Both the position numbers and the translations under genes were made by a program. DNA of 64,000 bases, from NCBI RefSeq assembly GCF_021916785.1, contig NZ_JAKCFC010000011.1, positions 1-64,000 of the forward strand, given 5' to 3'. Source of the stretch: Mycolicibacterium lacusdiani. GTDB taxonomy: Bacteria; Actinomycetota; Actinomycetes; Mycobacteriales; Mycobacteriaceae. Under the pieces are notes generated by a model. It did no database searches. It saw nothing but the letters and a program-made list of their open reading frames with translations, and was not told where the DNA came from. Below are positions 32,733 through 40,654 of the stretch, piece after piece; the stretch's first letter is position 1, and every line of letters begins with the position of its first letter.

Positions 32733-33458
32733 TCAGCGCGAGCGGCGCAGGGTCACGCGGTAGGTGTACTGCTCGGGCAGGAAGTGGCTGACGGCCAGCT
32801 CGACCGGCGCGCCGGACGAATCGGAGTATAGCCGGTCGACGCGCAGCATCGGGTGACCCATCGGGCAGCCGACGGCCTCGGCCACCTCCGGATCGGCCGC
32901 GCCCACGGTGATCGATTGCGCCGCTTCGGCGATCGGCTCGGCCAGGTGCGGTTCGATGAGGCCGATGATCGTCGTGGTGCTCACGGCGCCAGTCTGGGTC
33001 TCGGCGGCGTCGAGCACCGGCCGCGCCACCGCCTCGGGCAGCGACACCCGCGTGACGCCGAAGGGCACACGAGAGTGCAGCCGCCGGAAGGACACCGCGA
33101 ACACGACGTCGTCGTCGAGGCGGAGCCGACTGGCGGCCTCGACGTCCACCTGCCGCCGCAATCCCGAGGTCACCTCCATCGTGGTGTCGTCGGACAGGCT
33201 CATCAGGTCCTCGATCGAGCCGAGCTGACGGAGATAGCGTTCGTTCGCGAACGTGCCCCGGCCCGGCACGCGGTACACCTCGCCCTCGGACACCAGGTCC
33301 TGAAACGCCCGTCGCACGGTCTGGCGGGACAGCCCGAACCGCTCGACGAGTTCGGACTCCGTTGGCAGCCGGGCGCCATTCCGGTAGGCGCCCGAGGCAA
33401 TCTCGTCCCGAAGCCGTTGCCGCAGCGCCTGATACGCCGGGGGCGGTCTCACGGTCAC
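32733..33458 (-). CDS. GntR-family (HutC) regulator
   Basis: A 241-residue regulator with an N-terminal winged helix (YQALRQRLRDEIASGAYRNGARLPTESELVERFGLSRQTVRRAFQDLVSEGEVYRVPGRGTF) and a C-terminal UTRA/HutC ligand domain (VFAVSFRRLHSRVPFGVTRVSLP ... YSDSSGAPVELAVSHFLPEQYTYRVTLRR). Its start overlaps the fadE3 stop by four bases, so it is the second gene of a fadE3 operon and may regulate it in response to an acyl or related ligand. No palindrome of the HutC type was seen at the fadE3 promoter. Confidence 0.87.
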   Translation of the reverse strand: MTVRPPPAYQALRQRLRDEIASGAYRNGARLPTESELVERFGLSRQTVRRAFQDLVSEGEVYRVPGRGTFANERYLRQLGSIEDLMSLSDDTTMEVTSGLRRQVDVEAASRLRLDDDVVFAVSFRRLHSRVPFGVTRVSLPEAVARPVLDAAETQTGAVSTTTIIGLIEPHLAEPIAEAAQSITVGAADPEVAEAVGCPMGHPMLRVDRLYSDSSGAPVELAVSHFLPEQYTYRVTLRRSR

Positions 33459-34657
33459 AGGCCGCCGCGCGCCACCAGCTGTGCGGCGATCACGTTGCGC
33501 TGGATCTCGTTGGTGCCTTCGCCGACGATCATCAGCGGTGCGTCGCGGAAGTACCGCTCGACGTCGTACTCGGTGGAGTAGCCATAGCCGCCGTGGATGC
33601 GCACGGCGTTGAGCGCGATCTCCATCGCGGTCTCCGAGGCGAACAGCTTGGCCATGCCCGCCTCCATGTCGGCGCGCTCCCCGCTGTCGTAGCGATCGGC
33701 GGCGTGGAAGACCAGTTGGCGGGCGGCGGTGAGCTTGGTGGCCATGTCGGCGAGATAGTGCCCGACGGCCTGGTGCTTCCAGATCGGCTGGCCGAAGCTC
33801 TCCCGATCCTGTGCGTACGCGAGTGCGTCCTCCAGCGCCGCGGTGGCCACGCCGAGCGCGCGCGCCGCCACCTGAATGCGCCCGGTCTCGAGGCCCTTCA
33901 TCATCTGCGAGAACCCACGTCCCGGTTCGCCGCCCAGCACCGCCGATGCCGGCACCCGGTAGTCGTCGAACGACAGCTCGCAGGACTCGACGCCCTTGTA
34001 GCCAAGCTTGGGCAGGTCACGCGAGACGGTCAGGCCGGCGCTCGACCGGAGGTCGAGACCCGGGGCGGCCTCTCCATGCTCGGCCAGGACGATCGAGATG
34101 CCCCGGTGCTTGGGCGAGGCGGTGGGGTCGGTCTTGCAGAGCAGCGCGATCAGACCGGACCGGCGCGCGTTCGAGATCCAGGTCTTGGCGCCGTTGATCA
34201 CCAGGTCGGAGCCGTCGGGCCGCGCGATCGTGGTCATGGCCTGCAGGTCCGATCCGCCGCCCGGTTCGGTCAGCGCCATCGTCGCGCGCAGCTCGCCGGT
34301 CGCCATCGACGGCAGATAACGCTGCTTCTGCTCCTCGGTGCCGAACAGGTCGATCAGCTTCGCGACGACGGTGTGCCCGCCCATCGCGCCCGCGAGGCTC
34401 ATCCAGCCGCGGGCGAGTTCCTGGGTGACCAGCGCGTAGCACCGCGTCGACACCGGCGTGCCACCGAAGTCCTCCGGCACGGCGAGGCCGTAGATGCCGA
34501 GCTGCTTCATCTGCTCGATCCACGCCTCGGGGTAGGCGTTGGCGTGTTCGACGTCGCGCACGGTCGGCTTGACGTCGCGGTCGACGAAGGCGCGGACCGT
34601 CTCGACCAGCATCGCCTCGTCGTCGTCCAGTTCGTGGGTGCGCAAAGGTACGGCCAT
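33455..34657 (-). CDS. fadE3: Acyl-CoA dehydrogenase FadE3
   Basis: A 400-residue flavoprotein that introduces the alpha-beta double bond in acyl-CoA beta-oxidation. It shows the FAD/substrate motif MALTEPGGGSDLQAM, WISNARRSG, YAQDRESFGQPIWKHQAVGHYLADM, the catalytic-base region HGGYGYSTEYDVERYFRDA and GEGTNEIQRNVIA. ATG 34657 gives MAVPLRTHELDDDEAMLVE; ATG 34669 is four codons upstream. Corresponds to Rv0215c. Divergent from the hotdog gene with about 50 bp between starts, so they may share control. Cotranscribed with the GntR regulator. Confidence 0.92.
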   Translation of the reverse strand: MAVPLRTHELDDDEAMLVETVRAFVDRDVKPTVRDVEHANAYPEAWIEQMKQLGIYGLAVPEDFGGTPVSTRCYALVTQELARGWMSLAGAMGGHTVVAKLIDLFGTEEQKQRYLPSMATGELRATMALTEPGGGSDLQAMTTIARPDGSDLVINGAKTWISNARRSGLIALLCKTDPTASPKHRGISIVLAEHGEAAPGLDLRSSAGLTVSRDLPKLGYKGVESCELSFDDYRVPASAVLGGEPGRGFSQMMKGLETGRIQVAARALGVATAALEDALAYAQDRESFGQPIWKHQAVGHYLADMATKLTAARQLVFHAADRYDSGERADMEAGMAKLFASETAMEIALNAVRIHGGYGYSTEYDVERYFRDAPLMIVGEGTNEIQRNVIAAQLVARGGL

Positions 34658-34708
34658 ATCGACAACCATATTGACACGCCGATCAATGCACTGCCAGCAT
34701 GGTTCGCT

Positions 34709-35716
34709 GTGACTTTGTCCGGCCAAATATCGGGTGGCCCGTACTTCGACGACCTTCGGGTCGGCGACGTGTTCGACGCCGCGCCCGCCGTGACGCTCAC
34801 CTCGGGAGCCGCGGCCGTCCACCAGTCGATCATCGGCGACCGACTCCGCCTGCCGCTTGACGCGACCCTGACGCACGCGGTGACGGGCGCGCCGGGCGTG
34901 CTCGCGCACCCCGTGTACGTGACCGACGTCGCGATCGGTCAGTCCACGCTTGCGACGCAGCGGGTGAAGGCGAACCTGTTCTACCGCGGCTTGGGATTCC
35001 ATCGCTTCCCGGTGATCGGCGATACCTTGTACACCCGCACCGAAGTCGTTGGGCTGCGGCAGAACTCGGCCAAGCCGGGCCGCGCGCCGACCGGCATGGC
35101 CGCGCTGCGGATGACGACCATCGACCAGGCCGACCGGCTGGTGCTCGACTTCCACCGGTGCGCGATGCTGCCGCTGAGTGACGGCGCCGGTGACACCGGC
35201 CACGCCGACGACCTGTCGGCCATCGGCGCGGACACCCCGGCGCCGCCCGACCCCACGGCCGGCTGGGACGTCGAGGCGTACCGCACCCGCGTACCCGGCG
35301 CCGGCTTCGACCCGGCACTGGCCGGTTCGGTGCTGACCGGCACGGCCGACGTGGTCAGCAGTGCACCGGAACTCGCCCGACTGACCCTCAACCTCGCTGC
35401 CATACATCATGATTCGCGCATCAACGGCCAACGCATGGTCTACGGTGGGCACACGATCGGGGTGGCGCTCGCGCAGGTGACCCGCGCGCTACCCGACCTC
35501 GTCACGGTGCTCGGGTGGCAGTCGTGCGACCACACCGGGCCGGTGTACGAAGGCGACACCCTCTACAGCGAGATCCACGTCGAGGACGCGCGATCACTGC
35601 CTGGCGGTCGCGGTGGCGTGCTGAGCCTGCGCTCGCTGGTGTACGCCGCGGCGACCGAAGCGGGCGGGCAGGACCGTCAGGTGCTGGACTGGAGATTCAC
35701 CGCCCTCCGGTTCTAG
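34709..35716 (+). CDS. Double-hotdog MaoC-like dehydratase (Rv0216)
   Basis: A 335-residue protein with two hotdog domains: GGPYFDDLRVGDVFDAAP through FHRCAML (N half), and the C half with the R-specific hydratase-like block HHDSRINGQRMVYGGHTIGVALAQVTRALPDL, then DHTGPVYEGDTLYSEIHV. This is the Rv0216 architecture, known as a structure but with no assigned substrate. GTG 34709 fits the family N terminus; the frame stays open upstream across the divergent promoter. Followed after four bases by a CoA-transferase, suggesting one CoA-ester pathway. Confidence 0.85.
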   Translation: MTLSGQISGGPYFDDLRVGDVFDAAPAVTLTSGAAAVHQSIIGDRLRLPLDATLTHAVTGAPGVLAHPVYVTDVAIGQSTLATQRVKANLFYRGLGFHRFPVIGDTLYTRTEVVGLRQNSAKPGRAPTGMAALRMTTIDQADRLVLDFHRCAMLPLSDGAGDTGHADDLSAIGADTPAPPDPTAGWDVEAYRTRVPGAGFDPALAGSVLTGTADVVSSAPELARLTLNLAAIHHDSRINGQRMVYGGHTIGVALAQVTRALPDLVTVLGWQSCDHTGPVYEGDTLYSEIHVEDARSLPGGRGGVLSLRSLVYAAATEAGGQDRQVLDWRFTALRF

Positions 35717-35720
35717 CCGC

Positions 35721-36914
35721 ATGGACAATGGCCGGGTGGACGCACTGGCCGACGACTGGGGTGCCAGCGGCCTTGCGTATCTGACCGGCGACCCCGCCGG
35801 GCCACCGGACTACTCGCGGGCAGCGGTGCTGGCCGCGGCGCGCGCGGTGGCGGCCGAGTTCGAGATCCTCACCGGCGTGCGGGTCGACGCCGCCGAGGAA
35901 CTCGCGGGCCGGGCCGCGCTTCTGGGCTTCGCCCGGCGCGGTCGGACGTCGGCGGGCGGTGCGTCCCGCATCTTGCCGACGGCGGACGGCTGGTGGGCCT
36001 TGACGCTGTCGCGGCCCGACGACGTCGACACCGTGCCCGCACTGGTGGAGGCCGATGCCGTCGTCGAACCGTGGCGCGCGGTGCGGGACTGGTCGTCCAC
36101 CCGGGACGTTGCCGACGTCGTGGAGCGCGCCCGGCTGCTCGACCTGCCCGCCGCTGCGCTCGGTGAAGCGGTGGCCCACCCGCCGACGGTGCGCCAGGCA
36201 GGACCGCGGAGCGCGCCACGCACGGCGGCCGGGCTCGCCGTCGTGGATCTGTCGTCGATGTGGGCGGGCCCGTCGTGCGGGCGGCTGCTGTTGCGCGCCG
36301 GCGCCACCGTCGTCAAGGTGGAGAGCCCAGGCCGGCTGGACGGCAGCCGCGGCGGACCACGCCCGTTCTTCGACTGGATGAACGGCGGAAAGCTCAGCTA
36401 CGCAGCTGATTTCGACGACCCGGGTCGGTTACGCGAGCTGCTTGCCATCGCCGACGTCGTGATCGAGTCGTCGCGGCCGGCGGCCTTGCGCAGGCGCGGT
36501 CTCGGTCCCGGCGACGTCGCCGCCCGTGACGGCCGGGTGTGGCTGTCCATCACCGGGTACGCCGACACCGGCAGGGTCGCGTTCGGCGACGACGCCGCAG
36601 TCGCAGGGGGTTTGGTGGGTCGGTGCGCAGGCGGCCCGGTGTTCTGTGCCGACGCCATCGCCGACCCGCTGACCGGACTGCACGCCGCGTTGGAGGTCGT
36701 CAGGTCGCTGCGTCGCGGCGGTGGTGAGACCGTGCACGTCGCGATGTCCGAGGTCGCCGCGACCTACGCGGCGTTGCCGCAGACGGTCGCGCCCACCCTG
36801 GCCGAGGCGGCTCCACCCGCCCCGCCGGGCACGACGACCCCAGCGTCCGAACTCGACGGCGACCGCGCCCGCGTCGACCGCCTCATCGACGAGAGAAGGC
36901 TCGCCCCATGCTGA
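35721..36914 (+). CDS. Class III (CaiB/BaiF) CoA-transferase
   Basis: A 397-residue protein of the family III CoA-transferases, which move CoA between carboxylic acids. The recognised core starts at about residue 175: LAVVDLSSMWAGPSCGRLLLRAGATVVKVESPGRLDGSRGGP, NGGKLSYAADFDDPGRLRELLAIADVVIESSRPAALRRRGLGP and WLSITGYADTGRVAFGDDAAVAGGL. An N-terminal region of about 170 residues precedes it, and the C-terminal part of the family fold is short, so this is an atypical version. It overlaps the amidohydrolase start by seven bases. Confidence 0.8.
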   Translation: MDNGRVDALADDWGASGLAYLTGDPAGPPDYSRAAVLAAARAVAAEFEILTGVRVDAAEELAGRAALLGFARRGRTSAGGASRILPTADGWWALTLSRPDDVDTVPALVEADAVVEPWRAVRDWSSTRDVADVVERARLLDLPAAALGEAVAHPPTVRQAGPRSAPRTAAGLAVVDLSSMWAGPSCGRLLLRAGATVVKVESPGRLDGSRGGPRPFFDWMNGGKLSYAADFDDPGRLRELLAIADVVIESSRPAALRRRGLGPGDVAARDGRVWLSITGYADTGRVAFGDDAAVAGGLVGRCAGGPVFCADAIADPLTGLHAALEVVRSLRRGGGETVHVAMSEVAATYAALPQTVAPTLAEAAPPAPPGTTTPASELDGDRARVDRLIDERRLAPC

Positions 36915-38221
36915 TTCAGCGTGCCCGGACGATCGACGGGACGTCCTGCGACGTCCGGGTGGAACAGCTCGTCGTCGAGCTCGGTGAGCGCCTGGAACCG
37001 CGCCGTGGCGAGGACGTGCTCGACGCCGCACACGGCACCGTCGTGCCAGGGCTGCACGACCACCACGTGCACCTGTACTCCGCGGCAGCGGCGCTGACGT
37101 CGGTGCGCGTCGGCCCGCACGAAGTGCTCGGCCCCGACGACCTGCGCCGGGCCCTCGGCGCTGCGCCCATCGGGGAGGACGGCTGGATCCGGGCGATCGG
37201 CTACCACGAAGCAGTGGCCGGGCCGCTCGATCGCGACGGCCTCGACGCGCTGGCGCCGCCGGTACCGGTGCGCGTGCAGCACCGCAGCGGGGTGCTGTGG
37301 ACGCTCAACTCGGCGGGCCTGGCCCACGTCGGTCTGCCGGAACACCCCGACGGCAGGCTGCGCAGCAACGACCGCGGCTGGTCCGGCGGTTTGCAGCGCC
37401 GCGAGGTCGGCGTGGCGGGCGGCCTGTCTCGGGTGAGCCGCAGGCTCGCGTCCTACGGCGTCACGGGCGTCACCGACGCGACCCCGGACCTGGGTGTCGA
37501 CGACGTGGTGGCGTTCGCGGAGGCGCGTCGCCACGGCGACCTCCTGCAGCACGTGCACTGCCTGGCACCCGGCAAGCGCATCCTGCACGACGACGGGCTC
37601 GACCTCGCGGAGCTGACCGAGTGGATCGAGGCGAGGCACCGGCAGGGTGGGCACCTCGCCGTGCACTGCGTGACCGCCGCTCAACTGGTCGTGACGATCG
37701 CCGCCCTGCGCGCCGCGGGCACGGTGCCAGGGGACCGCATCGAGCATGCCGCGATGGTGCCGCACGACTGCCTGGCCGACCTCGCCGACCTCGGCGTCGT
37801 CGTCGCGACCCAGCCGAACTTCGTGTGCGAACGCGGTGACCAATACCTGGTCGACGTCCCGGTCGACGACCACGATCAGCTGTGGCGGCTGGGTTCCCTG
37901 CTCGCCGCCGACGTGCCCGTCGTGCTGTCCACCGACATGCCGTTCGGCGACGCCGACCCGTGGGCGGCGATGCGGGCGGCGGTACGCCGGACGACGGCGT
38001 CCGGGGCGCCGCTCGGGCCGGGCGAGGCGGTTTCGGCCAGAACTGCGCTCGAGCTGTTCCACGGCGAGCCCGAGCAACCCACGCAGCGCCGCACCGTCGC
38101 GCCGGGACAGCCGGGTGACCTGTGTGTGCTGACGGCGGCGCCGGACGAGGTGCTGGCCGAGCTGGCGTCGGACATGGTCGTCGCCACCGTGGTGGCGGGC
38201 TCGGTCGTGTCCAGTCGATAG
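36908..38221 (+). CDS. Amidohydrolase-superfamily metal hydrolase
   Basis: A 437-residue amidohydrolase_3/YtcJ-type enzyme. Metal ligands are suggested by HDHHVHL (His53-x-His55), HLAVHCVTAAQ and RIEHAAM mid-protein, and the catalytic Asp in VVLSTDMPFGDADPW. The C-terminal strand pair closes with GQPGDLCVLTAAPDEVL. Such enzymes cleave amide or related bonds in exogenous compounds; the substrate is unknown. Overlaps the CoA-transferase and ends the operon that starts with the Rv0216-type gene. Not present here in M. tuberculosis. Confidence 0.82.
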   Translation: MLIQRARTIDGTSCDVRVEQLVVELGERLEPRRGEDVLDAAHGTVVPGLHDHHVHLYSAAAALTSVRVGPHEVLGPDDLRRALGAAPIGEDGWIRAIGYHEAVAGPLDRDGLDALAPPVPVRVQHRSGVLWTLNSAGLAHVGLPEHPDGRLRSNDRGWSGGLQRREVGVAGGLSRVSRRLASYGVTGVTDATPDLGVDDVVAFAEARRHGDLLQHVHCLAPGKRILHDDGLDLAELTEWIEARHRQGGHLAVHCVTAAQLVVTIAALRAAGTVPGDRIEHAAMVPHDCLADLADLGVVVATQPNFVCERGDQYLVDVPVDDHDQLWRLGSLLAADVPVVLSTDMPFGDADPWAAMRAAVRRTTASGAPLGPGEAVSARTALELFHGEPEQPTQRRTVAPGQPGDLCVLTAAPDEVLAELASDMVVATVVAGSVVSSR

Positions 38222-38249
38222 CGCGCCCGTCTGGGTGTCGTGAAATAAA

Positions 38250-38384
38250 CCCAGCGGCGGGCTCCTCACCGGCAAGTACCGCAACGGCGAGGAAGGCAGG
38301 CTCACGAAGCTGGCAGCCGTCGTGCACACCGAGGACGGGCCCGCGAAGTCGGCGATCGTGGACGCCGTTCTGGCGGCGACGGCT
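38250..38384 (+). pseudogene. Aldo/keto reductase remnant
   Basis: One frame reads GGLLTGKYRNGEEGRLTKLA, then VVHTEDGPAKSAIVDAVLAAT. This matches the typical late segment of aldo/keto reductases (the LLTGKY stretch and the following helix). There is no start, no catalytic Asp-Tyr-Lys-His part, and the frame runs into the antisense lipW end. It is read as a decayed fragment, probably a trace of deletion at this junction. Confidence 0.65.
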
Positions 38385-39290
38385 TCAGGCAGAGGCCGGT
38401 TGCGTCTGCCTGAACGTCCGGCGCAGGAACTCGACCTGGCCTTCGACGAAGTGTCTGGTGACCTCGGCCTTGGGTGCCACGCCGTCGAAGCCGTGGAAGG
38501 CGCCTTCGACCACCTCGACGTCGCACGGGACGCCCGCCGCGCGGAGGCGCTCGGCGTAGACCAGGTCCTCGTCGTGGAACAGGTCGCACGTGCCGACGCC
38601 GACCCAGGCCGGCGGTAGGCCCGCGAGATCGTCGCGGCGGGCGGGCACCGCGACGTTCGGGTCGGCGCCGCCGAGGTAGGCCGACCAGCCGTACGCGTTC
38701 GACGTCTGGGTCCACATCCGGTGATGCGGGCTGTCGAGGCCCTCCTGGGTCGCGGAGCGATCGTCGATCATGGGGTAGACGAGAACCTGCGCCGCGAGGT
38801 CGATCTCACCGCGGTCGCGGACCAGCAGCGCCAGCGCCGCCGCGAGACCTCCGCCCGCGCTGGCACCGCCGATCGCGACCCGGGTCGCGTCGACCGCGGG
38901 AAGGCCCGCGAGCCACGCGAGCGCCTCGTAGCAGTCGTCGAGCGGTGCGGGATATGGGAATTCGGGTGCCAGTCGGTAGTCGACGGCCGCGACGGTGATG
39001 CCCAGCTCCTGCGCGAACCGGCGGCAGGTGACGTCGTCCTGCGCGGCGCTGCCGATGACGTAGCCGCCGCCGTGGATCCATAGCAACGCTGGGCCGGGCG
39101 CCGTGACGCCCGGTGGGCGATGCAGCCGGACGCCGACCCCGGAGGTCAGGGTCAGCTTCTCGACGTCACCGGGTACACGGCGGTCCATCAGCGGCATGGC
39201 CATGCGGAGGTATCGCAGGGAGCGTGGCGTGATGAGGGTTCGGGGCATGAACCGGGCAGCGCGCTCCAGTTCGGGATGGAAGGCGGGCAC
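38385..39290 (-). CDS. lipW: HSL-family esterase LipW
   Basis: A 301-residue alpha/beta hydrolase of the hormone-sensitive lipase family. The oxyanion motif is WIHGGGYVIG, the nucleophile elbow IGGASAGGGLAAA, the acid is in DLFHDEDLVYAERL, and the catalytic His lies in EGAFHGFDGV. No signal peptide is seen. It hydrolyses carboxyl esters, probably short acyl chains. Corresponds to Rv0217c. Transcribed from a promoter upstream of 39290, 29 bp after the GntR stop, so read-through from the phosphonate regulator operon is possible. Confidence 0.9.
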   Translation of the reverse strand: MPAFHPELERAARFMPRTLITPRSLRYLRMAMPLMDRRVPGDVEKLTLTSGVGVRLHRPPGVTAPGPALLWIHGGGYVIGSAAQDDVTCRRFAQELGITVAAVDYRLAPEFPYPAPLDDCYEALAWLAGLPAVDATRVAIGGASAGGGLAAALALLVRDRGEIDLAAQVLVYPMIDDRSATQEGLDSPHHRMWTQTSNAYGWSAYLGGADPNVAVPARRDDLAGLPPAWVGVGTCDLFHDEDLVYAERLRAAGVPCDVEVVEGAFHGFDGVAPKAEVTRHFVEGQVEFLRRTFRQTQPASA

Positions 39291-39319
39291 GTGCCGACCC
39301 TACTGCCGATCTCGTGCGC

Positions 39320-40015
39320 TCAGTCGCCATCGGTGAGAGTTGCCTCGAACGCCACGCGATCGCCCCGGTACAGCGCGTGCACGACCTCGATGGGGGTGCC
39401 GTCGGTGTCGAGCGAACGGCGGTGCAGCCGGAGCATGGGCATCGCGGTCGTCGACTCCAGCAGCCCCGCCTCGCGCGGTGACGCCAGCACCGTCTCGATG
39501 CGTTCGGTGGCGGAACCGAACTCGACGCCGGTCGCCCGGATCGCAGCGTAGAGCGACGTCGTCGGGTCGAACGTCTCCCGGAACCCACCGAAGCGGTGCA
39601 TGGGTAGGTGAGTGTTCTCCAGGCCGATGCGCTGCCCGTCGGCGAGCAGGATGCGATCCAGTCGCATGACGGGTTCGCCGTCGGCGACACCGAGGGCTGC
39701 CGCGAGATCGGCAGGCGCGGCAACGTCGTCCCAGGTGACCAGGATGCGCCCGGGCTTGCGGCCCATGCGCAGCGCGCCCTCGGTGTACGACCGCAGCGAA
39801 AGCGGTTGCGTCAGCTTGGACTTCGCCACCACCGTGCCGCGACCGCGACGTTCGATGCGGCCCTCGACGAGCAACTCGTGCAGCGCCTGGCGCACGGTTT
39901 CGCGGGCGACCCCGAACCGCGCCGCCAGTTCACGCTCCGGAGGGAACGGATCGCCCTCGACCAGGTCGCCGAGCAGTTCCTCCAGAGAGGTGCGGATGAG
40001 GTAGGGCTTGCTCAC
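39320..40015 (-). CDS. GntR-family (HutC/PhnF-like) regulator of the phosphonate locus
   Basis: A 231-residue regulator. The winged helix is LEELLGDLVEGDPFPPERELAARFGVARETVRQALHELLVEGRIERRGRGTVVAKS. The UTRA ligand domain follows, with VMRLDRILLADGQRIGLENTHLPM and MPMLRLHRRSLDTDGTPIEVVHALYRGDRVAFEA. Start GTG 40015 overlaps the HD-domain gene's stop (GTGA). The divergent promoter 550 bp away carries the dodecamer known as the PhnF site of M. smegmatis, so this protein is the likely binder. Ligand could be a phosphonate. Confidence 0.88.
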   Translation of the reverse strand: MSKPYLIRTSLEELLGDLVEGDPFPPERELAARFGVARETVRQALHELLVEGRIERRGRGTVVAKSKLTQPLSLRSYTEGALRMGRKPGRILVTWDDVAAPADLAAALGVADGEPVMRLDRILLADGQRIGLENTHLPMHRFGGFRETFDPTTSLYAAIRATGVEFGSATERIETVLASPREAGLLESTTAMPMLRLHRRSLDTDGTPIEVVHALYRGDRVAFEATLTDGD

Positions 40016-40545
40016 CGGTCGGCTCGCTCCGCGCCCGAACTCTGCAGCACGCGGCGGGCCACCGTCAGCACGTCGTCGATGGTGGCGCCCGACGACTCGG
40101 GGTCCTTCGCCGCGTCGTCGTAGCGACGCAGCCGCACGGCGTCGGGCCACCACTCGTGACCGGTGAAGGCTTCATCGACGTGGGCGCCGCCCTGCGCTGC
40201 GAGCGAGCGCACCGACGTCTCGGAAAGGTCTGTGGCGTAACCGGGTTCGGTGGCGACCAGGTACTGCTTGGCGGCGACGTGGGCGCCTGCGAGCCACGCG
40301 ACCCGGTCGCCGAATCGGGGGCGGAGCCACCGCCGTGCCTCCTCGTCGTGTGCGGACGAGGCGCCGAGCAGCGGGCTGTGTGCGACGTCGTGCAGGGCGG
40401 CGGCGAGGACCAATTCGTCGTCGGCGCCGTCGGCCATCGCGCACGCCGCGGCCTGCAGCGCGTGGTCGAGTTCGTCGACGGCTTCCTCGTCCCACACTCC
40501 GCGCAGTGAGCGCAGTACGGCCTCGGTCTCCTCCAGCGGACGCAT
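40012..40545 (-). CDS. PhnZ-like HD-domain protein
   Basis: A 177-residue HD-domain protein, the length of the 'Phn-HD' family found in phosphonate operons. Candidate metal ligands are His28 (ELDHALQAAACA), His52-Asp53 in the HD motif ALHDVAHSP, His66 (SAHDEEA) and His89 (AGAHVAAKQYL). PhnZ uses such a mixed-valence diiron site to cleave the C-P bond of 1-hydroxy-2-aminoethylphosphonate to glycine and phosphate. No PhnY-type 2OG oxygenase is adjacent, so its true substrate may differ. First gene of a two-gene operon with the GntR regulator. Confidence 0.8.
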   Translation of the reverse strand: MRPLEETEAVLRSLRGVWDEEAVDELDHALQAAACAMADGADDELVLAAALHDVAHSPLLGASSAHDEEARRWLRPRFGDRVAWLAGAHVAAKQYLVATEPGYATDLSETSVRSLAAQGGAHVDEAFTGHEWWPDAVRLRRYDDAAKDPESSGATIDDVLTVARRVLQSSGAERADR

Positions 40546-40561
40546 GGCCCAAGTGTAACCC

Positions 40562-40581
40562 CAATTGGTCTATACCAATTG
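40562..40581. promoter_or_regulatory. PhnF-type operator between divergent phosphonate operons
   Basis: CAATTGGT-CTAT-ACCAATTG is a perfect palindrome of 8-bp arms, placed 17 bp from the HD gene start and 74 bp from the FAD gene start. Its core TGGTCTATACCA is the exact reverse complement of TGGTATAGACCA, reported as the M. smegmatis PhnF binding sequence. Confidence 0.8.
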
Positions 40582-40654
40582 TTAACCTGCTGTTCGCGCT
40601 GCCACCACCGCACCTTCCGTTCGGCGACGTGATCGACCAGAAAGGTCTCTTCCC

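Noticed and set aside
34655..34700. Repeated CCATAT and TTGA/TCAA pairs between fadE3 and the Rv0216-type gene
   Set aside because: Only 4-6 bp long and imperfect; no similarity to a HutC/GntR operator, so not enough for a regulatory call.
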